DNA of 64,000 nt from Wenzhouxiangella limi. Its GTDB lineage: Bacteria > Pseudomonadota > Gammaproteobacteria > Xanthomonadales > Wenzhouxiangellaceae. Every line of letters begins with the position of its first letter. Positions within the stretch are counted from its first letter, which is position 1. The notes under the pieces are model-generated. The model did no database searches. It had not been told where the DNA came from and worked only from the letters and a program-made list of their open reading frames with translations. Below are positions 9,714 through 17,730 of the stretch, in pieces. The stretch covers positions 341,266 through 405,265 of the forward strand of contig NZ_JAAGSC010000044.1 of the NCBI RefSeq assembly GCF_010499265.1, read 5' to 3'. The translations under genes were made by a program, and so were the position numbers.

Positions 9714-10487
9714 ATGGAAGACAAACAAAGCATCGTCAACAACTGGCTGCCGCGCTACACCGGCACGGCCGTCGAAGATTTCGGAAAATACATCCTGCTG
9801 ACCAACTTCGACAACTACGTCGAAAAGTTCGCCTCGGTCATGGGCGTTGAAGTGCGCGGGCGCGACAAGGCGATGCGCAACGCCACCTGCGACGACATCT
9901 CCATGATTAATTTCGGTATGGGCAGCGCGAATGCCGCCACCATCATGGACCTGCTCAGCGCGGTCAAGCCGCGCGGCGTGCTGTTTCTGGGCAAGTGCGG
10001 GGGGCTGAAGAGGAAAAACGAGCTCGGTGACCTGATTCTGCCCATCGCCGCGATCCGCGGCGAAGGAACCTCGGCGGACTATTTTCCGCCCGAAGTCCCT
10101 TCGCTGCCGGCGTTCACCCTGCAGCGCGCGGTCTCATCGACGGTTCGCGACCACGACAAGGATTACTGGACCGGCACGGTCTACACCACCAACCGACGGG
10201 TCTGGGAGCACGACCGCGCGTTCAAGAAATACCTGCGCCGAACCCGCTGCATGGCGATCGACATGGAAACCGCCACCATTTTCACGGTCGGCTTCGCCAA
10301 CTCGATTCCCGCCGGCGCGCTGCTGCTGGTTTCGGACCAGCCGATGGTGCCCGACGGTGTGAAAACCGACGCCTCTGACCGCGTCATCACCGAACAATAC
10401 GTCGACAGCCAGATCGCCATCGGCATCGACTCGCTCAAAGAAATCGCCAACGAGGGTCGCTCGGTCAAGCACCTGCGCTTCGACTGA
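9714..10487 (+). CDS. amn: AMP nucleosidase, short form
   Basis: Hydrolyses AMP to adenine and ribose 5-phosphate. The ATG at 9714 is chosen because MEDKQSIVNNWLPRYTGT matches the N terminus I know for short (about 257-260 residue) AMP nucleosidases. An in-frame ATG at 9675 would add 13 residues but lies over the TACAAT element. Conserved blocks are INFGMGSANAATIMDLL, LFLGKCGGLK and the nucleoside-phosphorylase-fold segment DMETATIF near residue 182. It lacks the large N-terminal domain of E. coli Amn. The sequence closely resembles Bacteroidota versions, so transfer is possible, though short forms also occur in some Proteobacteria. Single gene; probable own promoter. Confidence 0.9.
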   Translation: MEDKQSIVNNWLPRYTGTAVEDFGKYILLTNFDNYVEKFASVMGVEVRGRDKAMRNATCDDISMINFGMGSANAATIMDLLSAVKPRGVLFLGKCGGLKRKNELGDLILPIAAIRGEGTSADYFPPEVPSLPAFTLQRAVSSTVRDHDKDYWTGTVYTTNRRVWEHDRAFKKYLRRTRCMAIDMETATIFTVGFANSIPAGALLLVSDQPMVPDGVKTDASDRVITEQYVDSQIAIGIDSLKEIANEGRSVKHLRFD

Positions 10488-10542
10488 GCGGGCCATACAA
10501 TCGATCCCACTGCTGGAAAACCATTGGACTTTTTGCAACGAC

Positions 10543-12636
10543 ATGAAAATTTCGATCCTGCTGATTCTGTGTGCGGCCCTGAGCTGGCCGAGTGTGACCA
10601 TGGGCGCTGACAAAGACGCTTTCCTGTGGCTGGAAGAGGTCGAGAGCGAACAGGCGCTGGACTGGGCGCGGGCGCAAAATGAGCGCTCGGTGGCCTACCT
10701 GGAGGCCCATCCGCTGTTCGAACCCATCCACGAGCGCAACCTTGAAATCCTGACCGCCGACGACCGTATCGCCTACCCCTCGCTGCGGGGCGGGCGGATC
10801 TACAACTTCTGGCGCGACGCCGAGCACGTGCGCGGCATCTGGCGCGTGACCTCGCGCGAGGACTACCGCAACGACCAGCCCGACTGGGACACCATCATCG
10901 ACGTCGACGCGCTGGCCGATGCCGAGGACGAGAACTGGGTCTGGGGTGGCGCGAGCTGCCGCTATCCCGACTACGATCGCTGCATCATTGGCCTGTCGAT
11001 CGGCGGCGCGGATGCCGCCGTTCGCCGCGAGTTCGACCTTGCCTCCCGCAGCTTCGTCGACGACGGTTTCGTGCTGCCGGAATCGAAGAGCTACCTGAGC
11101 TGGCGCGACCGCGACAGCGTGTTTTTCGGCCCCGCGTTTGAAGACGAGCAGATGACGAGCTCCGGCTACCCGCGCCAGGTCCATATCTGGGAGCGCGGCA
11201 CGCCCCGGCAGGACGCGCGGCTGGTGTTCGAGGCCGAGCGCGACGACGTGCTGGTCAACGCCAGCCGTTACTGGGACGGCGACACGCCCTGGGACATCAT
11301 CGTGCGCCTGCCGAGCTTTTTCACCCGCGAGTACCACGTGTTGCGCGACGGTGAAACCATCCGCGTGGACGTGCCCGACGACGCCAACCTGGCCGGTATT
11401 CTCGACGGCCAGCTGCTGGTCGAGCTGAAGTCCGACTGGACGCTGGGCGAGGCCACGTTCGCCCAGGGCGCTTTGCTGGCTGCCGACATGGAATCGGTGC
11501 TCGCCGGCGAGCCGGATTTCGAACTGCTGTTCCAGCCTAACGAGCGCCAGGCGGTCAACGGGGTTTCGACCACCGACAACACCGTCATCGTGTCGATCCT
11601 CGACAACGTGACCGGGCAGCTGCTGCGCTTCACGCGCGGTCCGGACGGCTGGACCCGTCAGACGCTGGATGTGCCGGATCTGGGCACGATCAGCGTGGTC
11701 AGCACCGATGACCGGTCCGATGCCTTCTACTTCAACTACACCGGCTTCCTGACCCCCTCGCGCCTGTACGAGGCCGATGCCGCGGCCGACAGCCGGCGCC
11801 AGATCCGGTCCGAGCCGGCCCGGTTCGACACCGAGGGCATGGCGGTCGAGCAATTCTTCGCGACCTCGGCCGACGGCGAGCGCATTCCGTATTTCGTCGT
11901 CAAGCCGGCCGGATTCGAGGCCGACGGCGCCAATCCGACCCTGCTGGGCGCCTACGGCGGCTTCGAGGTGGCGCGCACGCCGTTTTACTCCGGCACCATC
12001 GGCTCGGCCTGGCTTGAGCGCGGCGGCGTCTACGTGCTGGCCAATATCCGCGGCGGCGGCGAGTTCGGTCCGCGCTGGCACCAGGCGGCGCTGAAGGAAA
12101 ACCGCCAGCGCGCTTTCGACGACCTGATCGCGGTGGCCGAAGATCTGATCGAGCGCGACATCACTTCACCGCAACACCTGGGCATCCAGGGCGGCTCCAA
12201 CGGCGGTTTGCTGACCGGTGCCGTCATGGTCCAGCGCCCGGACCTGTTCAACGCTGTGGTCAGCCAGGTGCCGCTGCTGGATATGAAGCGCTATCACAAG
12301 CTGCTGGCCGGGGCCAGCTGGATGGCCGAGTACGGTGACCCGGACGACCCGGAGCAGTGGGCCTACATCCGCCGCTATTCGCCGTATCAGAACGTCTCGG
12401 CCGAGGCGGACTATCCCAAGGCGTTCTTCACCACCTCCACGCGCGATGACCGCGTCCATCCCGGGCATGCCCGCAAGATGGTCGCGCGCATGGTCGAGCA
12501 GGGCCACGACGTGCTCTACTACGAAAACATCGAGGGCGGGCACGGCGGCGCGGCCAATCTCAAGCAGAGCGCCTACATCAGCGCGCTGATCTACGCCTAC
12601 CTGCACGATCGGCTGAACCCTGGAAGTAGCGACTGA
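10543..12636 (+). CDS. prolyl oligopeptidase family serine peptidase (S9A), exported
   Basis: 697 residues with an N-terminal signal peptide (MKISILLILCAALSWPS, cleavage near AMGA-D). After it come an N-terminal seven-bladed propeller region (about 80-400) and an alpha/beta hydrolase domain. Catalytic residues: Ser in GIQGGSNGG (about 551), Asp in STRDDRVHPGH (about 635) and His in EGGHGG (about 667). Family members cleave short proline-containing peptides; with a signal peptide this one likely acts in the periplasm on imported peptides. A TACAAT hexamer at 10496-10501 may be its -10 element. Not clearly co-transcribed with amn, whose stop is 55 bases upstream. Confidence 0.92.
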   Translation: MKISILLILCAALSWPSVTMGADKDAFLWLEEVESEQALDWARAQNERSVAYLEAHPLFEPIHERNLEILTADDRIAYPSLRGGRIYNFWRDAEHVRGIWRVTSREDYRNDQPDWDTIIDVDALADAEDENWVWGGASCRYPDYDRCIIGLSIGGADAAVRREFDLASRSFVDDGFVLPESKSYLSWRDRDSVFFGPAFEDEQMTSSGYPRQVHIWERGTPRQDARLVFEAERDDVLVNASRYWDGDTPWDIIVRLPSFFTREYHVLRDGETIRVDVPDDANLAGILDGQLLVELKSDWTLGEATFAQGALLAADMESVLAGEPDFELLFQPNERQAVNGVSTTDNTVIVSILDNVTGQLLRFTRGPDGWTRQTLDVPDLGTISVVSTDDRSDAFYFNYTGFLTPSRLYEADAAADSRRQIRSEPARFDTEGMAVEQFFATSADGERIPYFVVKPAGFEADGANPTLLGAYGGFEVARTPFYSGTIGSAWLERGGVYVLANIRGGGEFGPRWHQAALKENRQRAFDDLIAVAEDLIERDITSPQHLGIQGGSNGGLLTGAVMVQRPDLFNAVVSQVPLLDMKRYHKLLAGASWMAEYGDPDDPEQWAYIRRYSPYQNVSAEADYPKAFFTTSTRDDRVHPGHARKMVARMVEQGHDVLYYENIEGGHGGAANLKQSAYISALIYAYLHDRLNPGSSD

Positions 12637-12647
12637 GCCGGGGATTG

Positions 12648-12851
12648 CCTGGCGCGTGATCGCTTGCAGCCCGGCTGGCTAGTCGGTCACCGCTCGCGGT
12701 GACCGATCCCCTGCAGTACTCGGTCCGAGCGGGGGTTGCAGAACTCGCTCCGGCCCTGGCAGGCCTGCGCTCAAACATGCTGCAACCCTTTTTCCGCTCG
12801 ACCCTGCGTGCTTCGGCTAGCCAGACGGTCTGCAAGCGATCACCCGCCAGG
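12648..12851. repeat. nested inverted-repeat element between peptidase and HAD phosphatase genes
   Basis: Outer arms of 35 bases at 12648-12682 and 12817-12851 pair at 32 of 35 positions. Inside them are a perfect 10-bp hairpin (12683-12706, loop CTCG) and another arm pair: CGAGCGG at 12726-12732 with CCGCTCG at 12794-12800, and GGGTTGCAG at 12733-12741 with CTGCAACCC at 12780-12788. The gap of 246 bases between the convergent genes is almost entirely taken up by this structure. It holds no credible ORF. It could be a miniature transposable-like element or a two-way terminator. Confidence 0.75.
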
Positions 12852-12882
12852 CGCCGATGTGCTCAGTGCTTTCCGGGGCCAA

Positions 12883-13536
12883 CTACAGCCACGGAATCGG
12901 ATCAAACTCCGCCAGACTTCCCAGCACCTGATCGGCCTGCTCGAAGGCAGCGTCGGCCGGGTCGAAGACCGAGGGTACGGCGATCACGTGCATGCCGGCG
13001 CTTCGGGCGGCGCTCACTCCGGCCGGCGCATCCTCGAACACCAGGCAATGTTCGGGTGCGACGCCGAGTTTGCGCGCCGTGGTCAGAAATACCGCCGGGT
13101 CCGGCTTGCTGCGCGTCTCGTGGATGCCGGAGTGGGTGAGATGAAGGTAGGGCGCCAACGCCAGCTTTTCGACGACGGCTGCAATCAGCGCCGGGGGCGA
13201 GGACGAGGCGATGGCCATGGGAATGTCGCGCTGTCGGAGCGTGTCCATGGTGGCGTGGACGCCGGGCAGGGCTTCGGAGCGCGCCAGGATCAGGCGGGTG
13301 ACCTCGGCGAGGACGCGCTCGACCATCTCGTCGATGCCCGGACCGTCCCAGCCAAAGCGCGCATGCCACAGGCGCACTACCTCGTCGATGCGACGTCCGG
13401 CAGTCGCGCGGCACAGCTCTCTAGTGACCGGCACCCCCAGCGGCCGGAAGCAGGCCAGTTCGGCGTCCTGCCACAGTGGCTCGGAGTCGATCAGCAGGCC
13501 GTCCATGTCGAAGATGGCCGCAGCGATCGGCATCAC
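12883..13536 (-). CDS. hxpB: HAD-family sugar-phosphate phosphatase, YniC/HxpB-like
   Basis: 217 residues. The HAD nucleophile motif is AAIFDMDGLLIDSEPLW (first Asp the nucleophile, second the acid/base), with motif II SSS at about 112-114, motif III lysine in SKPDPAVF and motif IV FEDAPAG. The RIDEVVRLWHARFGWDGP cap segment is very like E. coli HxpB (YniC), which dephosphorylates 2-deoxyglucose 6-phosphate and other hexose phosphates. Its ATG overlaps the stop of the upstream SLC13-like transporter gene by 4 bases, so the two are translationally coupled, though no functional link is obvious. The exact substrate is uncertain. Confidence 0.85.
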   Translation of the reverse strand: MMPIAAAIFDMDGLLIDSEPLWQDAELACFRPLGVPVTRELCRATAGRRIDEVVRLWHARFGWDGPGIDEMVERVLAEVTRLILARSEALPGVHATMDTLRQRDIPMAIASSSPPALIAAVVEKLALAPYLHLTHSGIHETRSKPDPAVFLTTARKLGVAPEHCLVFEDAPAGVSAARSAGMHVIAVPSVFDPADAAFEQADQVLGSLAEFDPIPWL

Positions 13537-15437
13537 AGCGGCCAGACCAGCAGGATCATCGGCACGCCCACGGCCACCACAATGATCTCCAGCGGCAGCC
13601 CCAGGCGCCAGTAGTCGCCGAAGCGAAACCCGCCGGGACCGAGAATGAGGGTGTTATTCTGGTGCGCGATCGGGGTCAGGAAAGCACACGAGGCGCCCAC
13701 GGCCACGGCCATCAGCAGGCTGTCGGGATTGACGTCCAGCACGTCGGCCGAGCTCAAAGCGATTGGGCACATGACCGCAGCGGTAGCGGCATTGTTCATT
13801 ACGCTGGACAACACAATGGTCACGACCATGACGATGATCATTGCAAGGATCGGTCCGCCGCCGGCGACCTGATCGAGCAGGGTTCGGGTTATCAGGTCGG
13901 CCGCGCCGGTGCTTTCCATGGCGCCGGCCACCGGGATCAACGCGCCCAGCAGCACGATCACCGGCCAGTCGATCGCCTCGTAGACCTTGCGCGCGGGGAC
14001 CAGGCGGGTCAGCACCGTGGCCAGCACGCCGAGCACGAACGCCACCGCGGTTGGCAGCAGTCCGAGGGCGGCGATGGCAACCGCGCCGAGCATGATCCCG
14101 GCGGCCGCCAGCGCCTGGCCCGGCCGGGGAATCCTCAGCGAGCGCTCGGCCAGCGGGATACAGCCGTTGTTGACGGCGAATTCATGAACGGTTTCCAGCG
14201 GGCCCTGCAGCAGCAGCACATCGCTGGGCCGGAAGCGCAGGGTCTTGAGCCGGGCGATGGTGCGCTGGCCCTGGCGCGAGACGGCGAGCAGGTTGATATC
14301 GTATTGGGTGCGTAGCTTCAGGGCTCTTGCCGAGCGGCCGATGATGCTTGAGCTCGGCATCACGACCACTTCCATCAAGACGATTTCCTCGGCCTCCCGG
14401 GATTCGCCGCGCTTGTCGTCGTCCTGGTCTTTCCGCTCCTTGTCCCGGTCCGGTTCTTGCGTGCTGGTCTCCCCGGAGGTTTTCGCCGGCTTCTTGACGC
14501 TGGTGCGACTGTCGGCCTGGTCGCTGCGGGTGTGGACCTGGGGTTCGCGCTTGTCTTCTTCCAGGCGTATGTTGAGCTTGCTCAGCGCCGTCACCAGAGC
14601 CTTGGGCTCGGCTTCGATGACCAGAATGTCGCCGGCCTGGAGCTTGTAATTGCCGTGGGGGGAGCGAATGCGCTCCTCGTCGCGAATCAGGCCGACAATC
14701 TGCGAGCCGGTGTCTTCGATTTCATCTTCGGCTTCGCTCAGGCGCATGCCGACGGCGTCTGACTTTTGCGCGATCCGGGCCTCGGTCAGGTAGTCGCCGG
14801 TGTCGAAGTCCTCCAGATCCGACCGCTCCCGAACCGGGATCAAGAACCGGCCCAGACCGAAGATAACGGCCAGTCCCGCAAGCACCACGACCACGCCGAC
14901 CGGGGTGAAGTCGAACATCGTGAACGCACCCATTCCGGCGTCGGCCCGAAAGCCTGAAACGATCAGGTTCGGCGGGGTGCCGATCAGCGTCATCATGCCG
15001 CCGAGGATCGAGCCGAAGGCCAGCGGCATCAGCATCTGACCCGGCGCCAGGCCGTGCTTCTGCGCCAGCTGGATGGCCACCGGCATCAGCAGGGCCAGGG
15101 CGCCGACGTTGTTCATGAACGCCGACAGAAAAGCCGCCAGGCTGACCAGCATGGTGTTGGCGATGAAGGCGTTGTCGGTTTTCGGCAGCATCCGCTCGGT
15201 GAGGATGTCGACCGCCCCGGAGGTCTGCAGCGCGCGGCTGAGAATCAGGATGGCGGCGACGGTGATCACGGCCGGGTGGCCGAAGCCCTCGAACGCATCG
15301 CGACCCGGCACCAGGCCGAAGATCACGCAGGCCAGCAGGGCGGCGGCAGCCACCAGGTCATGGCGCCATCGTCCCCACACGAACAGGACGATGGTGGTCA
15401 GCAGAATGGCAAGAATCGTGACCTGGTCGATGCTCAT
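13533..15437 (-). CDS. SLC13/DASS-type anion permease with two RCK_C (TrkA-C) domains
   Basis: 634 residues. About five to six N-terminal membrane helices are followed by a cytoplasmic insert and a second helix bundle (about 445-634). The paired family signatures are FMNNVGALALLMP (about 108-120) and MNNAATAAVMCPIAL (about 553-567), the divergent repeats that bind substrate and sodium. The insert has two TrkA-C-like units (about 205-290 and 350-430). They are separated by a highly charged linker at about 300-350, rich in D, E, K and R. Related proteins carry sulfate or other divalent anions; the substrate here cannot be read from sequence. It overlaps hxpB by 4 bases and follows imuB by 59 bases on the same strand. 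Confidence 0.88.
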   Translation of the reverse strand: MSIDQVTILAILLTTIVLFVWGRWRHDLVAAAALLACVIFGLVPGRDAFEGFGHPAVITVAAILILSRALQTSGAVDILTERMLPKTDNAFIANTMLVSLAAFLSAFMNNVGALALLMPVAIQLAQKHGLAPGQMLMPLAFGSILGGMMTLIGTPPNLIVSGFRADAGMGAFTMFDFTPVGVVVVLAGLAVIFGLGRFLIPVRERSDLEDFDTGDYLTEARIAQKSDAVGMRLSEAEDEIEDTGSQIVGLIRDEERIRSPHGNYKLQAGDILVIEAEPKALVTALSKLNIRLEEDKREPQVHTRSDQADSRTSVKKPAKTSGETSTQEPDRDKERKDQDDDKRGESREAEEIVLMEVVVMPSSSIIGRSARALKLRTQYDINLLAVSRQGQRTIARLKTLRFRPSDVLLLQGPLETVHEFAVNNGCIPLAERSLRIPRPGQALAAAGIMLGAVAIAALGLLPTAVAFVLGVLATVLTRLVPARKVYEAIDWPVIVLLGALIPVAGAMESTGAADLITRTLLDQVAGGGPILAMIIVMVVTIVLSSVMNNAATAAVMCPIALSSADVLDVNPDSLLMAVAVGASCAFLTPIAHQNNTLILGPGGFRFGDYWRLGLPLEIIVVAVGVPMILLVWPL

Positions 15438-15496
15438 CGCAAGCGGGGTTTTCTGGACAATGCGGCATCATAACCAACAATGCCTTGGGCTTTGCT

Positions 15497-16924
15497 TCAG
15501 CAGAACAATCCGTGCAGAAACCAGCCCGAGCGCGGTTCGTGCTCGTGGAAAATCCACACCCGGCGGTTGCGGCCATCGCGCGCAATCCAGTAGTCGCGGC
15601 GGCAGTCCTGACCGTCCCACCAGCCGGCCTCGATCCGCTCCGGGCCGTCTTCGAGGCGAAAATCGGCGCGTTGGCAAGGGCGCGGTTCGGGCAGCAGCCA
15701 GGTCGGTCGCGGCCGGGTTTCGGTACAGACGCGGGTGGTGCCGGGCGGGACCCAGCGCCAGGCGTGTTCGGGGCGATGGTCGGCCTGCGGGGCGATGCCG
15801 CTCAAGGCCTCCTCACCCAGGCGGGCGCGCAGGCGATCGAGCAGCGCCGGCCAGGCATCGCCGTGGTTGCGACCGTCCCACAGGTCGGCCTGGGGTGGGC
15901 GATGTTCCAGCGTGGTCTCGGCCTTGAGCACCAGTGCGGCGACCGGCGCGGGCAGGCGAATGCGGTCGAGCTTCAGGGCCAGCATCTCCAGCAGCCGGGC
16001 GCGGTCGAAGCCGGGCCGGGCCAGGCTCAGGCCCAGGGCGATCGGGTTGCCGGCGTCTTCGCGCTCCAGGGTGACGTGCAGGGCGGTCAGGGCCCGATCG
16101 CGCACCTCCAGCCAGCCGCCGAGGTGGTCGAGCGCGCGATTGCCGGCAAACAGCAGCGCCTCGCTGCGCTCGCTGGGCACGGGCAGCTCCAGGCGCTGGC
16201 GATAGCGCTCCGGCGGCTGCCAGCCGGCCAGCGGGGTGGGCTGGCGGCCGTAGAGCTGATCGAGCTCGGCGTTCAGGGCGCTGCCGAAGCGGCGGGCGCG
16301 CTCCGGCGCGCCCATGCGCACCAGCTCACCGAGCCGGCGCAGACCGCAGCCGATGATGGCCTGTTGCTTGCCCGGCGCCAGCCCCAGGGCATCGATCGGC
16401 AGCGCGTCGAGGGTGTGTTGCAGGCGCTCCGGCGAGTCGGCGTGCTGACCCACGCGCGCCAGCAGCCGGGCCGCGGCCGGCACCACCGCGGTGCCGCAGC
16501 GCACCCGGAAACCCTGCTGGCGGAGGGTTTTTACGAGCTGGTCGAGCAGCGGCTGCAGGCCGCCGCGCAGGCGCTGGCTGCCGGCGATTTCCAGCAGCAC
16601 GGTATCGGGCGGGGCCAGCACCACCTGGTGGCTGTGGCCGTAGGCGGCCAGGGCGATCTGCTCGAGCGCGCGCTGCTCCATGGCCGGGTTGCGCGGCCGA
16701 CTCTGCAGCTGCGGCAGCAGGGCCAGCGCCTGGCTCAGGCCCATGCCTGCCCGCACGCCGTGCTGGGCCGCGATGCGCCCGGCCTGGAAGATCCGCGCCT
16801 GGCCGCGCTGGTGGCTGTGCACCGCGACCGGACCGATCCCGGGCTGATGGTCCCAGACCGCGCTCAGCGGCAGGCCGGGGCAGTACAGACCGGCCCACAG
16901 CGATGCCCGAACCGGCTGGCTCAT
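15497..16924 (-). CDS. imuB: ImuB, catalytically inactive Y-family polymerase-like mutagenesis protein
   Basis: 475 residues, Y-family polymerase fold (N-terminal AVWDHQPGIGPVAVHS region, GLAPGKQQAIIGCGLRRLGEL helix-hairpin-helix near 185-205). The paired catalytic acidic residues of DinB/UmuC are absent: the first motif reads GLYCPGLPLSAV instead of a D-x-D pattern. That is the hallmark of ImuB, a non-catalytic partner that links ImuA and DnaE2 to the sliding clamp in SOS mutagenesis. The start overlaps imuA by 4 bases. The usual third gene, dnaE2, does not follow; the next gene on this strand is the SLC13-like transporter. Confidence 0.87.
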   Translation of the reverse strand: MSQPVRASLWAGLYCPGLPLSAVWDHQPGIGPVAVHSHQRGQARIFQAGRIAAQHGVRAGMGLSQALALLPQLQSRPRNPAMEQRALEQIALAAYGHSHQVVLAPPDTVLLEIAGSQRLRGGLQPLLDQLVKTLRQQGFRVRCGTAVVPAAARLLARVGQHADSPERLQHTLDALPIDALGLAPGKQQAIIGCGLRRLGELVRMGAPERARRFGSALNAELDQLYGRQPTPLAGWQPPERYRQRLELPVPSERSEALLFAGNRALDHLGGWLEVRDRALTALHVTLEREDAGNPIALGLSLARPGFDRARLLEMLALKLDRIRLPAPVAALVLKAETTLEHRPPQADLWDGRNHGDAWPALLDRLRARLGEEALSGIAPQADHRPEHAWRWVPPGTTRVCTETRPRPTWLLPEPRPCQRADFRLEDGPERIEAGWWDGQDCRRDYWIARDGRNRRVWIFHEHEPRSGWFLHGLFC

Positions 16925-17574
16925 GGCGCTGAGGCGCTCTGCCGGCGGCGGACGGCCAGTTCGATCACGTTGGCCCGGCCCAGGTGCAGCGCCCGAGTCG
17001 GGCCGTCGCCGCGCAGCAGGGTCAGCTGCGGCCCCGGCTCCAGCCCCAGGCGCAGGGCCGACAGCGACGGCGGCGGCTGCTGATGCCGGCGATAGCAGAC
17101 AAAGGCGGGCGCGTCGCTTTCACGGGCGGCCAGCTGCAGGCGGCGAATCGAGCGGGCATCGACCCGGCCGCGCGGATGCCAGACCAGCACGCTGCCGCAG
17201 ACCCCGCTTTTCAGGCTCTGCTCGGCCGCCCACAGGGCCTGGTCGGGGGCGCGGACCACCACCAGCCGATCCAGCGCGATGCCGGCCCGGTGCAGGCGCT
17301 GCGGGCAGGGCACCAGCGGCGGGGCGATCAGCATTACGGGCTGTCCCTGCCGGGTCTGCTCGGCCAGCAGTGGCATGAGCAGGTCGAGTTCGCCGCTGCC
17401 CAGGCAGGCCGGCAGTATCTCGACCAGGCGCCCGCACGGCCAGCCGCCGTCGGGCAGCCAGGCGTCGAGCTCGGCCCGACCGCTGCCTGTACAGCGAGCC
17501 TGCGGCCGTCGGCGCCCGCGCCACAGATCGCTGCGCTGGTCGAGCAGGTGCTGCAGGGGCTGTGCTTCGGGCAT
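16921..17574 (-). CDS. imuA: ImuA, SOS mutagenesis accessory protein (RecA/SulA-like)
   Basis: 217 residues, RecA-fold relative involved in translesion synthesis with ImuB and DnaE2. The conserved N-terminal pattern WRGRR followed by LDAWLPDGGWPCGRLVEIL, and a GSGELDLLMPLLA segment, are typical of ImuA; a strict Walker A motif is not present. ATG at 17574. A LexA-type box lies 34-49 bases upstream, so DNA-damage induction is expected. It is coupled to imuB by a 4-base overlap. Confidence 0.87.
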   Translation of the reverse strand: MPEAQPLQHLLDQRSDLWRGRRRPQARCTGSGRAELDAWLPDGGWPCGRLVEILPACLGSGELDLLMPLLAEQTRQGQPVMLIAPPLVPCPQRLHRAGIALDRLVVVRAPDQALWAAEQSLKSGVCGSVLVWHPRGRVDARSIRRLQLAARESDAPAFVCYRRHQQPPPSLSALRLGLEPGPQLTLLRGDGPTRALHLGRANVIELAVRRRQSASAP

Positions 17575-17607
17575 GGACCGGTACTCCTTGGGGGCGAGAC
17601 TGAATAA

Positions 17608-17623
17608 CTATACTAATGTACAG
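17608..17623 (-). promoter_or_regulatory. probable LexA (SOS) box upstream of imuA
   Basis: Read on the minus strand the 16-mer is CTGTACATTAGTATAG, which fits CTGT-N8-ACAG with one mismatch (ATAG), with AA and TT flanks continuing the symmetry. It lies in the divergent gap between imuA and the tricorn-type protease gene, at the expected promoter distance from imuA. Confidence 0.65.
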
Positions 17624-17730
17624 TTTCTCAGAATCCGAGAACGGGCGGATGAAAATCCCGACCGATCGTGGTCGCGGGTCAGGGTATTCTTGTCGGCCGC
17701 TGGGTTTGGCTAATTTTCCGAGGTTGTTCG

